Assembly (NCBI RefSeq): GCF_003601975.1
Contig: NZ_QZWZ01000003.1
Coordinates: forward strand, 62,001 to 126,000
DNA: 64,000 bases
DNA from: Mesorhizobium waimense
Lineage (GTDB): Bacteria > Pseudomonadota > Alphaproteobacteria > Rhizobiales > Rhizobiaceae
Reading direction: 5' to 3'
Notes under the pieces: generated by a model
What the model was told of the DNA's origin: nothing
The model's database searches: none
What the model saw: the letters and a program-made list of their open reading frames with translations, nothing else
Shown: one piece after another, positions 8,563-17,935 of the stretch
How positions within the stretch are numbered: position 1 is the first letter of the stretch
Layout: every line of letters starts with the position of its first letter
Translations under genes and position numbers: made by a program

Positions 8563-10218
8563 CTATGCCTTGTCGAGCCAGACCTTATCCAGCTGCAGCT
8601 CGAAGGTCTGATGCATCTTGAGGTTCTTCACATAGACAGCGTGGTGACGGTAGAGCGAGCGCCAGAACGACTGCACGAGGACACCTGAGTCCTGCAGGAT
8701 AAACTCGACGTCCTTCATCAGCTCCTTGCGCTTGGCAGGATCGGCGACGGCAAGTGCGGCATTGAGCTTCTTGTCGAAGTCGGGATTGGCATAGCCGGAC
8801 TCGTTCCAGGCTTCGCCGCTGCGATAGGCAAGCGCCAGCACCTGCACGCCGAGCGGACGCATGCCCCACTCGGTGGTCGACCACGGATATTTTGTCCAGT
8901 CGTTCCAGAACGAAGTGCCGGGAATGATGGTGCGCTTCACCTTGAAGCCGGCTTCCCGCATCTGCGCGGCGACGACATCGCCAGGATCCTTCACATAGTC
9001 GGCATCGTAGGAGATGAGCTCGAACTCATGATCCATCTGGCCGGCCTCGGTCATCAGCGCCTTGGCCTTGGCCAGATCGCGCGGCACTTTCGGCAATTCA
9101 AAATATTCCGGATGGATCGGGCAGACATGGTGGTTTTCGGCGACCTGCCCAAGGCCGCTGTAGCCGAGCTTCAGCACGGTCTCGTTGTCGACGGCGAGCT
9201 GGATGGCGTTGCGCACCCGTTTGTCGTCATAGGGTTTGTTGGTCACATTGGTGCGCAGCACGATCGTGCCGGCGGTGACGACGGATTCCTTGACCAGGCC
9301 CATGCTGTCGTAGAGGTCCACGGTGCCGCCGACCGTCTGATAGTTGCAGTCGATCTCGCCGGCCTCGAAGGCGCTGCCGATGGCGGGGTTCGAAGCGTCC
9401 GACCCGTAATCGGTCCAGTCGACACCGTCGAGATAGGTCTCGCCGCCGAACCAGGTGAAGTCCTTGCGCCGCCTGACCGAGGCCGACTCGCCGACCTTGT
9501 ACGAGATGAGCTCGTACGGACCGGTGCCGGGCGTCTTCGTCATGTCAGCGCCATCCTTGTCGAAGTTGCGGTGAACGATGATCGCCGGATAGTCCGCCAT
9601 GCCCGGAATGATGGTGACGTCGGACTGGCTGCATTTCAGCTTCACCGTATGCTCGTCGACCTTGGTGATGGCGCCGGCAATGGCTTTCTTGGTGGCCGGG
9701 TCGATCAGCGTGCCCATGCGGCCGGCCATCGAGTTGCCCTCGGCCGCCTTGTCGCACCAGCGCTCGATGTTGTGGACGATGTCGTCGGCATTGAGCTCGT
9801 CGCCGTTCGACCACTTCACGCCCTTGCGCACATGCAGCGTGTACTCGGTGGCATCGTCACTGACCTCCCAGCTCTCGATCAGATGGCCCTCGAAGGTGAA
9901 GTCGGTGGTGTAGCGGATCATGTAGTCATTGCACTGGCGCATCACGTTGGCCATTTCCGACCAATCCCACAGGCGTGGGTCCTTCATGTCCTTGATGATC
10001 ATCTGCATCTTCAGGATGCCGCCCTTCTTGCCCGGTTCCGGGGCAGCGGCCCGGGCGGGTGCGATGCCGACCATCGAGTATGCAAGGGCCGTCGAGGCGC
10101 CCATCGCGCTCGCCATAGCCAGGAATTCGCGGCGATCCATCCTGCCGCTTTTGACTTCGTCCGCGTAGCTTTCGATGACGGCCGGGACGCGGTCACCGTT
10201 GCTCTTGAAAATCGTCAT
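8563..10218 (-). CDS. ABC transporter substrate-binding protein, family 5 (peptide/opine/nickel type), Tat-exported
   Basis: 551 residues. A twin-arginine signal is visible near residues 28-50 ([17 protein letters not shown] then a hydrophobic stretch and ARA). The mature region is a family-5 solute-binding protein ([24 protein letters not shown] is the diagnostic block, here cited only in part). It would bind a peptide-like or small amine ligand in the periplasm. No cognate permease or ATPase gene is next to it: the neighbours are the DMGDH-like flavoprotein and a LysR gene. It may therefore feed a transporter encoded elsewhere. The 192-base gap upstream (10219-10410) is AT-richer and probably contains its promoter; no confident -35/-10 pair. 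Confidence 0.9.
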   Translation of the reverse strand: MTIFKSNGDRVPAVIESYADEVKSGRMDRREFLAMASAMGASTALAYSMVGIAPARAAAPEPGKKGGILKMQMIIKDMKDPRLWDWSEMANVMRQCNDYMIRYTTDFTFEGHLIESWEVSDDATEYTLHVRKGVKWSNGDELNADDIVHNIERWCDKAAEGNSMAGRMGTLIDPATKKAIAGAITKVDEHTVKLKCSQSDVTIIPGMADYPAIIVHRNFDKDGADMTKTPGTGPYELISYKVGESASVRRRKDFTWFGGETYLDGVDWTDYGSDASNPAIGSAFEAGEIDCNYQTVGGTVDLYDSMGLVKESVVTAGTIVLRTNVTNKPYDDKRVRNAIQLAVDNETVLKLGYSGLGQVAENHHVCPIHPEYFELPKVPRDLAKAKALMTEAGQMDHEFELISYDADYVKDPGDVVAAQMREAGFKVKRTIIPGTSFWNDWTKYPWSTTEWGMRPLGVQVLALAYRSGEAWNESGYANPDFDKKLNAALAVADPAKRKELMKDVEFILQDSGVLVQSFWRSLYRHHAVYVKNLKMHQTFELQLDKVWLDKA

Positions 10219-10410
10219 TGTGATTCTCCGGTTTGGGCTTTCCGCCCGTTACATTCCCCATTGCGTCGAGGATGTTAGAGGCGATGCAAAAATCCCGGAA
10301 GGGCTCAAGCCCGAGCAAACCGCAGAAAACCGGCTATTGAGGCCTAATAAAACAATGCCATTGACGTCTCAAATTTTTTCGTGCGAAGGCGATCCCCGAC
10401 AATCGACACT

Positions 10411-11316
10411 TCAGGCGCTGTCCTCCTGGGCGCGTGAAAGGATCCATTCCCGCACCGTGCGCGCGATGGTTCCCTTCGAAAGCTGGTTCTCTGTGAGGTA
10501 GTAATTCCAAGGGCTCGGCGGCCGGATCGGGAACGGTTCGACGAGCAGTCCTCGCCGCAAATAGGCGTGGGCAAGCGAGCGCTGGGTGGCGACGAGCCCG
10601 GCCCCCATGGCGGCCAGTTCGAGCGCGATGTTGGAGGCGTTCGTGGTCAGGCCCTTGTCGTAATCCTCCATGTCGACGCCAAGCGCCGACGTAACGACCT
10701 GCCAGTATTCCTGGCGGCCATGCACGAAGATCCAGTCCACCTTGAGGATGTCCTCCGGCACCTTCAGCGCGTGCTCGCCACCCAGCAGTGCCGGCGCGCA
10801 GAGCAAAACCAGATCGTCATTCCAAAGCGGGATGCCGGCTGGCGGACGGTCGTCGAAACGCCGCGTCGAAATCGTAATGTCAGCGATCTGTTCGCTGAGA
10901 TCCTCCCAGATCGTGCCATGCAGCACGATCTCGATTTCGGGATGCTTCTTGCGAAAGGCGGCCATGCAGCCGGCCAGCCAGTTCTCCGCCAGGCTCATCG
11001 GGCAGGACACGACCACCGTGCGGTTGCGCGACGAGGTGACGATCGCCTCCGTCGCCTGATCGATCTGATCGAGCGCCTGGCGCAAAGTCGGCAGGAACGC
11101 CTCGCCCATCTCGGTCAGCTTGAGGCTGCGCGGATAGCGTATGAACAGCTGCCGGCCGATGTAGTGCTCGAGCGAGCGGACATGCGTGCTGACCGCTGCC
11201 TGCGTGTAGCCAAGTTCCTTGGCAGCCAAGGTGAAGCTCAGATGACGGGCCGAACTCTCGAAGGAGCGGATATAGTTCAGAGGGGGCGGCGGCTTCATCT
11301 CGAACTCCTGCGACAT
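10411..11316 (-). CDS. LysR-family transcriptional regulator, GcvA-like
   Basis: 301 residues. The N-terminal HTH occupies residues about 10-70 (LSFTLAAKELGYTQAAVSTHVRSLE) with the ALNYIRSFESSARHLSF-type opening seen in GcvA/AmpR relatives. The effector domain is of normal length. It is divergent from the MmgE/PrpD gene across a 109-base gap containing repeated GGTATCC elements, so it probably controls the 11.4-17.9 kb operon. It could also control the solute-binding protein gene downstream of it on the same strand. The ligand is unknown. Confidence 0.9.
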   Translation of the reverse strand: MSQEFEMKPPPPLNYIRSFESSARHLSFTLAAKELGYTQAAVSTHVRSLEHYIGRQLFIRYPRSLKLTEMGEAFLPTLRQALDQIDQATEAIVTSSRNRTVVVSCPMSLAENWLAGCMAAFRKKHPEIEIVLHGTIWEDLSEQIADITISTRRFDDRPPAGIPLWNDDLVLLCAPALLGGEHALKVPEDILKVDWIFVHGRQEYWQVVTSALGVDMEDYDKGLTTNASNIALELAAMGAGLVATQRSLAHAYLRRGLLVEPFPIRPPSPWNYYLTENQLSKGTIARTVREWILSRAQEDSA

Positions 11317-11318
11317 AT

Positions 11319-11351
11319 GTGGGAGGTATCCTACGGGGATAGGTATCCCAC
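11319..11351. promoter_or_regulatory. Symmetric element GTGGGA-N21-TCCCAC with GGTATCC direct repeats
   Basis: The outer arms 11319-11324 and 11346-11351 are perfect complements. GGTATCC occurs twice in direct orientation (11325-11331 and 11342-11348), and TATCC/GGATA gives a nested inverted pair. The element starts three bases upstream of the LysR start codon, in the divergent gap before the MmgE/PrpD gene. It is a good candidate binding site for that LysR protein; I infer this from position and symmetry only. Confidence 0.45.
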
Positions 11352-11425
11352 GGACGGGCCGCCGTTCAATCGCGCGCAGGCGACGAGACGTAGATATTTT
11401 TGGCCAAAGCCGCCAAACTAATTGC

Positions 11426-12901
11426 GTGAATGTGCGATGGACCCAAATTAATGATGTCGTGACGACAGAGGGAGTGGAGCCAGTGGCAGTGTCGCCCCAT
11501 CGGCGTGAAGGGCCTGATGCGAGTGCCGAAATTGCCGTTCGCCTGGCCGACTTCGTGTTGCGGCGGCCAGCTTCGGTTTTCCCGACAGCGGTGCTGGAAC
11601 AGGCGCGCTACCTGCTACTGGACACGATCGGGATTGCCATTGCGGCCGGCCCGATGGAAGCGGGCAGGATCGCTCGCGACGCCGCAACCTTGCTCTACGG
11701 CGCGAGCGACCCACAGCATTCGGCGCGCATGCTGTTCGACGGCCGCCGCGTCAGCATAGCGGGTGCTGCCTATGCGGCGGCGACCCAGATCGACAATCTC
11801 GACGGTCATGACGGATACAGCCCGACCAAGGGTCATATCGGCGTCGTGGTGGTGCCGGCGCTGGCGGCACTTGCCGAGGCGCTGCCCGACCTCACCGGCC
11901 CGGATGCGCTGGCGGCGCTGGTCGTCGGCTACGAAGTCGCCGGCCGGGCCGGCATCGCGCTGCATGCGACCGTGTCGGACTACCACACCTCAGGCGCCTG
12001 GAATGCGCTCGGCGTGGCGGCCGTTGCAGCGCGCCTGCGGCGGCTCAGCGACGGGCAACTGCGCGAGGCGCTTGGCATTGCCGAATATCACGGCCCGCGC
12101 AGCCAGATGATGCGCGAGATCGCCACCCCGACGATGCTGCATGACGGCTCGGGGATCGGCGCCTTGGCCGGGCTGTCCGCCGCCGTGCTTGCCGAACGCG
12201 GCTTCACCGGCGCGCCGGCGATCACGGTCGAGGCACCCGAAGTCGCATCGCATTGGCAGGATCTCGGCGCCTTCTGGCAGGTGCTGCACCAGTATGTGAA
12301 GCCCTATCCGATCTGCCGCTGGGCGCATGCGGCCATCGACGCGACGCGCGGGCTTTGCCTGGCGCATCATCTCGCGCCGACCGACATCAAGCACATTCAG
12401 GTCAACAGCTTCCACTATGCGGCAACGCTGTTCGACGGCATGCCGGACACGACGTCGAAGGCGCAGTACAGCCTGCGCTTCGCCGTTGCGACCTTCGTCA
12501 TGCATGGCCGCATCGGGCTGGAGCACATTTCCGGCAACGGGCTCGAGAATGCTGCCGTCGCCGATATGCTCAGCCGCATCACGGTCTCGGAGTCCGAACG
12601 GCACAGTGCCCGCTTCCCGGCAGGCCGCTGGGCCGACGTCGTCATCACCACGACCGACGGGCGGGTCCTGATGTCGGGCGACGTCCATGCGCGCGGCGGG
12701 CCGGAGGCGCCGCTGGCGGATGCTGAAATCGAGGCCAAATACATGGAATTCGCATCGCCTGTGCTCGGACAGGGCCGCGCCGGTGCGATCCGCGACGCGG
12801 TGCTCTCGCTCGGCGAGCGCGACAGCCTCTTCTCCGATCTCTCGCCATTGCTCTACGATCCTCCGGTGATCACCAAGATGCTCCAGCGGCCAGCGTGGTA
12901 G
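11426..12901 (+). CDS. MmgE/PrpD-family protein (2-methylcitrate dehydratase-like)
   Basis: Up to 491 residues with the all-helical N-terminal MmgE/PrpD domain, an IDNLDGHDGYSPTKGHIG active-site-type stretch around residue 130 and KPYPICRWAHAAIDA in the C-terminal half. The family includes methylcitrate dehydratase, cis-aconitate decarboxylase and many dehydratases of unknown substrate. The GTG at 11426 gives the longest form; a GTG near 11483 behind GGGAGTGGAG is an equally good start, which would drop about 19 residues. It is the first gene of a plus-strand operon continuing to the D-aminoacylase gene. Confidence 0.87.
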   Translation: MNVRWTQINDVVTTEGVEPVAVSPHRREGPDASAEIAVRLADFVLRRPASVFPTAVLEQARYLLLDTIGIAIAAGPMEAGRIARDAATLLYGASDPQHSARMLFDGRRVSIAGAAYAAATQIDNLDGHDGYSPTKGHIGVVVVPALAALAEALPDLTGPDALAALVVGYEVAGRAGIALHATVSDYHTSGAWNALGVAAVAARLRRLSDGQLREALGIAEYHGPRSQMMREIATPTMLHDGSGIGALAGLSAAVLAERGFTGAPAITVEAPEVASHWQDLGAFWQVLHQYVKPYPICRWAHAAIDATRGLCLAHHLAPTDIKHIQVNSFHYAATLFDGMPDTTSKAQYSLRFAVATFVMHGRIGLEHISGNGLENAAVADMLSRITVSESERHSARFPAGRWADVVITTTDGRVLMSGDVHARGGPEAPLADAEIEAKYMEFASPVLGQGRAGAIRDAVLSLGERDSLFSDLSPLLYDPPVITKMLQRPAW

Positions 12902-12965
12902 TAGCCGGACGGCAGTAGCGGTGGTCGGACACCGCACCGAACACCATCACGCACAGAGGACATCC

Positions 12966-13874
12966 ATGACCCGCCCGCAAGGAACCATCGCACCGATCCT
13001 GACGCCGTTCGACAATGACGGCAGGATCGCCCGCGATCTCTGGGTATCCCATGCCAAATGGGTGCTCGACCAGGGCGCGCATTTCCTGTCGCCCTTCGGC
13101 ACCACGGGCGAGGCGCTGTCGGTTTCGTCGCGCGAACGCATGCAGGCGCTGGAATGGCTGGTCGAGGCCGGCATTTCGCCGGGACGGCTAATGCCCGGCA
13201 CCGGCGTCACGGCGCTGCCCGAAACCGTCGAACTGTCGGCGCATGCGGTCGGTCTCGGCTGCGCCGGGGTGATGGTGCTGCCGTCGTTCTTTTACACCGC
13301 CGCCGGCGACAACGGCCAGGCCCGCTACTACGGCGAACTGATCGAGAAGGTGGCGAACCCTGCGATGCGGATGATCCTCTACCACATCCCGCAGAATTCC
13401 GGCGTGCCGGTGAGCCCGGCCCTGACCGCCCGACTGAGCGAAGCGTTTCCCGACACCGTCGTCGCCTACAAGGACAGCGCCGGTGACTGGAACAACACGG
13501 CGGCGGTGATTGCAGCAGCACCAAAGGTCGCCGTCTTCCCGAGCTCGGAAGCGCAGCTGACCAAAGGCCTCGCCAGCGGCTCGGCGGGCTGCATCTCTGC
13601 GACCGTCAACCTCAATGCCGCGGCCATCCGGGCGGTCTACGATGCGGCGCGTGCCGACAAGGATTTTGCCGAAGCGGACGCGGCGATCAAGGCGTTCCGG
13701 AAGGTGATCCAGGATGCCGGATTGATCCCGGCGATGAAGGCAGTGCTTGCCGTGCGCTCCGGCGACAGGCGCTGGCTGAACCTGCGCGCGCCGCATGAGA
13801 ATGCGACGCTCGAAAGCGGCGAGAAACTGCTCGCCGCGCTCGGTCCTTCGGCCGATCACATCGGCCGGAGCTGA
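12966..13874 (+). CDS. Dihydrodipicolinate synthase/N-acetylneuraminate lyase family aldolase
   Basis: 302 residues forming a DapA-type TIM barrel. Lys169 in VVAYKDSAGDW is the Schiff-base lysine, Tyr139 in ILYHIPQNSG the catalytic tyrosine, and GTTGE (45-49) the carboxylate-binding loop. AGAGGACATCC precedes the ATG. Members outside lysine biosynthesis are pyruvate-dependent or 2-keto-acid aldolases and decarboxylating dehydratases. The catabolic operon argues for such a role rather than lysine synthesis. The hydroxyacid dehydrogenase gene begins 10 bases after its stop. Confidence 0.9.
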   Translation: MTRPQGTIAPILTPFDNDGRIARDLWVSHAKWVLDQGAHFLSPFGTTGEALSVSSRERMQALEWLVEAGISPGRLMPGTGVTALPETVELSAHAVGLGCAGVMVLPSFFYTAAGDNGQARYYGELIEKVANPAMRMILYHIPQNSGVPVSPALTARLSEAFPDTVVAYKDSAGDWNNTAAVIAAAPKVAVFPSSEAQLTKGLASGSAGCISATVNLNAAAIRAVYDAARADKDFAEADAAIKAFRKVIQDAGLIPAMKAVLAVRSGDRRWLNLRAPHENATLESGEKLLAALGPSADHIGRS

Positions 13875-13884
13875 GACCGGCATC

Positions 13885-14856
13885 ATGTCCCCTCGCCCGT
13901 CCGTCATCCTGCATACCGACCGACCGGAAGCAGCACTTGCCGTGCTCAAGGAGACGCACCCGGATCTCGCGGTCCATGCCTGCGACAGCTACGCCGCTCT
14001 TCCCCAGATGATCGAGCGCGTGGCGGCGGAAGTTGTCTATTCCGTCCGCTTCGACGGCACGCCGCGATATCCGCGCCAGGCCCTAAGCGAAAGCCCGACG
14101 GTGAAATGGGTCTCCGTCGGCGGCTCGGGCACGGATCACCTCGGGCCCTGGGATCCGAAACGGCTGACCGTCACCAATTCCGCGGGCGTCGCCGCCGGCA
14201 TGCTGGCGGAATACGCGCTTGGCGCGATGCTCTCCTTCTCGCTCGACTTGCGCGGCTTTGAACGCCGCCAGCAGGCGCGCCTCTGGGGTGGCGGAGGCCG
14301 CGTCGAGCCGATCGAAGGCAAGACGGCTCTTATCATCGGGTTGGGCAAGACGGGCACGGCCGTCGCAGGCCGCGCACAGGCGATGGGGTTACACACGCTA
14401 GGCATTCGCGCGCGTCCAAAACCCATGCCGTGCCTCGACGAGGTGCATGGGCCAGACGCTCTGCTGGCGCTTACTGGACGCGCCGATTTCATCGTCTGCT
14501 GCGTGCCGCTGCTGCCCAGCACACGCGGCCTGCTCGGCAAGGCGGCGTTTGCCGCGATGAAGCCTTCCGCCGTGCTCATCGATATCTCGCGCGGTGGGGT
14601 GGTCGAGGAGGTCGCGCTGCTCGAAGCCCTCGACGGCAAGACGATCAAGGGCGCCGCGCTCGACGTCTTTGCGACCGAGCCGCTGCCGGCCGACCATCCT
14701 TTGTGGGGCTACGACAACGTCGCCGTTACCCCGCATTGCGCGGCGATCTATGACGGCTGGGACGTCAAGTCGGTGCGCATGTTCGCCGACAATCTGACGC
14801 GCTATCGCAGCGGCGCGCCGCTGGAGAACGTGGTCAATCCGGAGCGCGGCTACTGA
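13885..14856 (+). CDS. D-2-hydroxyacid dehydrogenase (copy 1)
   Basis: 323 residues. The Rossmann motif GLGKTGTAVAGRA lies near residue 150. The catalytic Arg is in DISRGGVVEE, the acid in DVFATEPLP, and the His in VTPHCAA. It would interconvert a 2-keto acid and a D-2-hydroxyacid with NAD(P)H. The ATG at 13885 follows the aldolase stop by 10 bases. In this operon it could reduce the keto acid released by amino-acid oxidation or aldol cleavage. The substrate is unknown. Confidence 0.9.
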   Translation: MSPRPSVILHTDRPEAALAVLKETHPDLAVHACDSYAALPQMIERVAAEVVYSVRFDGTPRYPRQALSESPTVKWVSVGGSGTDHLGPWDPKRLTVTNSAGVAAGMLAEYALGAMLSFSLDLRGFERRQQARLWGGGGRVEPIEGKTALIIGLGKTGTAVAGRAQAMGLHTLGIRARPKPMPCLDEVHGPDALLALTGRADFIVCCVPLLPSTRGLLGKAAFAAMKPSAVLIDISRGGVVEEVALLEALDGKTIKGAALDVFATEPLPADHPLWGYDNVAVTPHCAAIYDGWDVKSVRMFADNLTRYRSGAPLENVVNPERGY

Positions 14857-14876
14857 GCCGGGAGGAAGGCAGTCTT

Positions 14877-16418
14877 ATGTCACAGGACAGGCGCGGCGGC
14901 GGCCGCAGGTCGAGACTGGAACGCGGCGGCGGCGGCATCGCGCAGCTGCCGTGGCAACATGTGGAGAACCCCTACCCGCCCATGCAGCTTCTGGATGAGG
15001 AGCGGATTGAGCGGCTGCACGACACGTCGATGCGCATCCTGTCGGAGCTCGGCATCCGCGTCATGAGCGATCGCGTGATGGACCTGTTCGCCGCGGCAGG
15101 CGCCATCGTCGACCGCGAGAACAAGACCATCAGGGTGGATGAAAGCCTGGTGGCCGAAGCGCTGCGGGCGGTTCCGTCGTCCTTCACGCTGACCAGCCGC
15201 AATCCTGAGAAGCAGGTCCATCTCGGCGGCAATTCGCTGGTCTTCGGGCTGGTGGCCGGCCCGCCCAACGTGCATGACCGGATCAATGGGCGCCGCCAGG
15301 GCAATCTGCCCGACTACCAGAACTTCATCCGGCTGGCGCACCACTTCAACGCCATCCACATCATCGGCAACCAGGTGGTTGCGCCGATGGAGCTGCCGGC
15401 CAATTCGCGCCATCTGGACACCTACCACGCCAATTTGACGCTGAGCGATCTCTCCTTCCACTGCACGGCGATCGGCCGCGCCAGGGCGATGGACGGGATC
15501 AACATGATGGCGATCGCGCGCGGCATCAGCGTCGAGGAGATGCGGACGTCGCCGGGCGTGACGACGATCATATCGATCAATTCGCCGCGCCTGTTCGACG
15601 ACGCCATGGCCGAGGGCCTGATCGCAATGGCCGAGCACGGCCAGCCGGTGACGGTCACGCCCTTCACCCTGATGGGGGCGATGACGCCGGTGACGCTCGC
15701 GGCAGCCCTTTGCCAGCAGAATGCGGAAGCGCTGTTTGGCGTGGTGCTGACGCAGTTGGTCAATCCGGGCACGCCGGTGATGTATGGGGCCTTCACCTCC
15801 AATGTCGACATGAAGTCGGGCGCGCCGGCCTTCGGCACGCCGGAGAATGCCAAGGCCAACATCATCGCCGGACAATTGGCACGGCGCTACAAGCTGCCCT
15901 ACCGAACCTCCAATGCGAATGCGTCGAACGTGGTCGACCTGCAGGCGGCCTACGAAACCGAGATGGCGACATGGGGCGCGGTGCTCGGCGGCGCCAATTT
16001 GATCTACCACGCGGCGGGCTGGCTGGAGGGCGGCTTGACGGCTTCCTATGAGAAGCTAGTCCTCGACGTCGAGATCCTGCAGAACATGATAGAGTTCCTG
16101 CGGCCGCTGCCGTTCCAGGAGGACGATCTCGGCTTCGAAGCCATCAAGTCCGTGCCGGCCGGCGGCCATTTCTTCGGCGCCGAGCACACCATGTCGCGCT
16201 ACACGACCGCCTTCTACCAGCCGATGCTGTCCAACTGGCAAAACCATGGCGCCTGGCAGGAAGCGGGCGGCAAGGACGCGCTCGAACGCGCGACAGAACT
16301 CTGGCAGCAGGCACTGCATGACTATGAGGAGCCAGCCATGGACGCTGCGATCCGCGAGGAGCTCGACACCTATGTCGCACGCCGCCGCGAAGAGATCGCT
16401 GCCAATCCGGAAGGCTAG
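14877..16418 (+). CDS. MttB-superfamily (trimethylamine methyltransferase family) protein, non-pyrrolysine
   Basis: 513 residues matching the MttB/COG5598 family, with blocks such as SNVDMKSGAPAFGTPENA and a TIM-barrel-like central region. The frame reads through without an internal TAG, so the protein cannot carry pyrrolysine. Non-Pyl relatives demethylate quaternary amines such as glycine betaine or proline betaine onto a corrinoid protein. No corrinoid-binding protein gene is visible anywhere in this window, so the partner must be distant or the chemistry different. GGGAGGAAGG precedes the ATG. A glycine-rich, Arg-rich leader of about 20 residues precedes the conserved domain. Confidence 0.87.
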   Translation: MSQDRRGGGRRSRLERGGGGIAQLPWQHVENPYPPMQLLDEERIERLHDTSMRILSELGIRVMSDRVMDLFAAAGAIVDRENKTIRVDESLVAEALRAVPSSFTLTSRNPEKQVHLGGNSLVFGLVAGPPNVHDRINGRRQGNLPDYQNFIRLAHHFNAIHIIGNQVVAPMELPANSRHLDTYHANLTLSDLSFHCTAIGRARAMDGINMMAIARGISVEEMRTSPGVTTIISINSPRLFDDAMAEGLIAMAEHGQPVTVTPFTLMGAMTPVTLAAALCQQNAEALFGVVLTQLVNPGTPVMYGAFTSNVDMKSGAPAFGTPENAKANIIAGQLARRYKLPYRTSNANASNVVDLQAAYETEMATWGAVLGGANLIYHAAGWLEGGLTASYEKLVLDVEILQNMIEFLRPLPFQEDDLGFEAIKSVPAGGHFFGAEHTMSRYTTAFYQPMLSNWQNHGAWQEAGGKDALERATELWQQALHDYEEPAMDAAIREELDTYVARRREEIAANPEG

Positions 16419-16441
16419 GCGGCGGAACGAGGAAATGCCTG

Positions 16442-17935
16442 ATGCCCCATGACCTCATCCTGCGCAATGCGATCTTGATTTCAGGCGACGGTTCGGCGCG
16501 TTTCGAGGCAGATCTTGCCATTGCCGGAGACCGGATCGCCGCCATCGGCGAGTTAGGTGATGCGCGCGGCGTGCAAGAAATCGACGCTTCACGCAAGATC
16601 GTCGCGCCGGGCTTCATCGACGTGCACACCCATGATGACGGCGCGCTGCTGGCGCCGCACGGCATGGACCCGAAGATCAGCCAGGGCGTGACGACGGTGA
16701 TCGCCGGCAATTGCGGCATAAGCCTCGCCCCGCTGCTGCTGGACAGTGCGCCGCCGCCACCGTTCACGCTGGTCGGCGGCCAGGAGAATTTCCGCTTCGA
16801 GCGTTTTGCCGACTACGTCGCCGAGCTGAGGCAGCGCGGCATCGCCACCAACGCGGCTCTGCTCATCGGCCACACGACCTTGCGCCAGCGCGTTATGCCG
16901 GTGACTGACCGTGCGGCCAATGAAGCGGAGACGGCGCTGATGCAGGAAGCCGTCGCGCAGGCGATGGCCGAGGGCGCCTTCGGGCTCAGCACCGGTCTCG
17001 ACTATCCGCCGGCCGTCAACTCCTCGACCGAAGAGGTCAAGGCGCTGGCAGCCACAGCAGCAAGCCTCGGCGGACCCTATGTGACTCATACGCGCAACTA
17101 TTTCGAGACAATGGACGAGGCGATCGAGGAGGCCATCGACATCGCCGACCATGCCGGCGGCAAGCTGGTCATCTCGCACCATCAGTGCACCGGCCGTGCG
17201 AATTTCGGCAAGAGCCGGCCCTCGCTCAAGCGCATCGACCGCGCGCGGCAGACGATGGACATCGGCATGGATATCTATCCCTATGCGGCGAGCTCGACCG
17301 TGCTCAGGCTGGAGCGCTGCGATACCGGGCTGAAGATCCTCATCACCTGGTCCACGCCGCATCCCGAAATGGCCAGGCGCGAAATTGCCGACATCGCCCG
17401 GGAATGGAATTGCACCGAACGCGAGGCGGGCCAGCGGTTGCTGCCCGCGGGCGCCGTCTATTTCCAGCTCGACGAAACGGATGTCCGCAACATCCTCGCC
17501 CATACGCGCACCATGATCGGCTCGGACGGCCTGCCGCACGACATCCACCCGCATCCACGCCTGTGGGGTACCTTTCCGCGCGTGCTTGGCCACTATGCCC
17601 GCGATGTCGGACTGTTCAGCCTGGAGGAGGCCGTGTATCGCATGACCGGCTTGCCCGCTTGCGAATTCGGAATCGACCGACGCGGTATGCTGGCGGTCGG
17701 CAATTTCGCCGATCTGACGATCTTCGACCCGCAGACGGTCATCGACACCGCGACCTTCGAAGAGCCGCGCCAAGCCGCCGCCGGCATCGAGCATGTCTTC
17801 GTCAATGGCGTATCCGTATGGCGCGACGGCAAGGCGACTGGAGCGCTGCCGGGCGCGGTCCTCAAGCCCTCCGCCTCAACGAAGCCCATCACAGCGCTTC
17901 GTAGAGCCGGTCGACGGTTTCCAGCGTGTAGGTGA
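16442..17935 (+). CDS. N-acyl-D-amino-acid deacylase / D-aminoacylase (amidohydrolase superfamily)
   Basis: 497 residues. DVHTHDDGALL at about residue 60 is the HxH metal motif, IAGNCGISLAPL the diagnostic D-aminoacylase Cys loop, and IGSDGLPHDIHPHPRLWGTF the catalytic Asp region. It hydrolyses N-acyl-D-amino acids to D-amino acid plus carboxylate. The usual family end (VLKP-like) is reached about 22 residues before this stop, so a non-homologous tail reads 47 bases into the opposing gene at 17889. It ends the plus-strand operon and is a natural supplier of D-amino acids to the oxidase at 19822. Confidence 0.9.
   Translation: MPHDLILRNAILISGDGSARFEADLAIAGDRIAAIGELGDARGVQEIDASRKIVAPGFIDVHTHDDGALLAPHGMDPKISQGVTTVIAGNCGISLAPLLLDSAPPPPFTLVGGQENFRFERFADYVAELRQRGIATNAALLIGHTTLRQRVMPVTDRAANEAETALMQEAVAQAMAEGAFGLSTGLDYPPAVNSSTEEVKALAATAASLGGPYVTHTRNYFETMDEAIEEAIDIADHAGGKLVISHHQCTGRANFGKSRPSLKRIDRARQTMDIGMDIYPYAASSTVLRLERCDTGLKILITWSTPHPEMARREIADIAREWNCTEREAGQRLLPAGAVYFQLDETDVRNILAHTRTMIGSDGLPHDIHPHPRLWGTFPRVLGHYARDVGLFSLEEAVYRMTGLPACEFGIDRRGMLAVGNFADLTIFDPQTVIDTATFEEPRQAAAGIEHVFVNGVSVWRDGKATGALPGAVLKPSASTKPITALRRAGRRFPACR

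Noticed and set aside
14877..16418. Pyrrolysine-encoding methyltransferase
   Set aside because: There is no in-frame TAG, and no pyl genes are seen.
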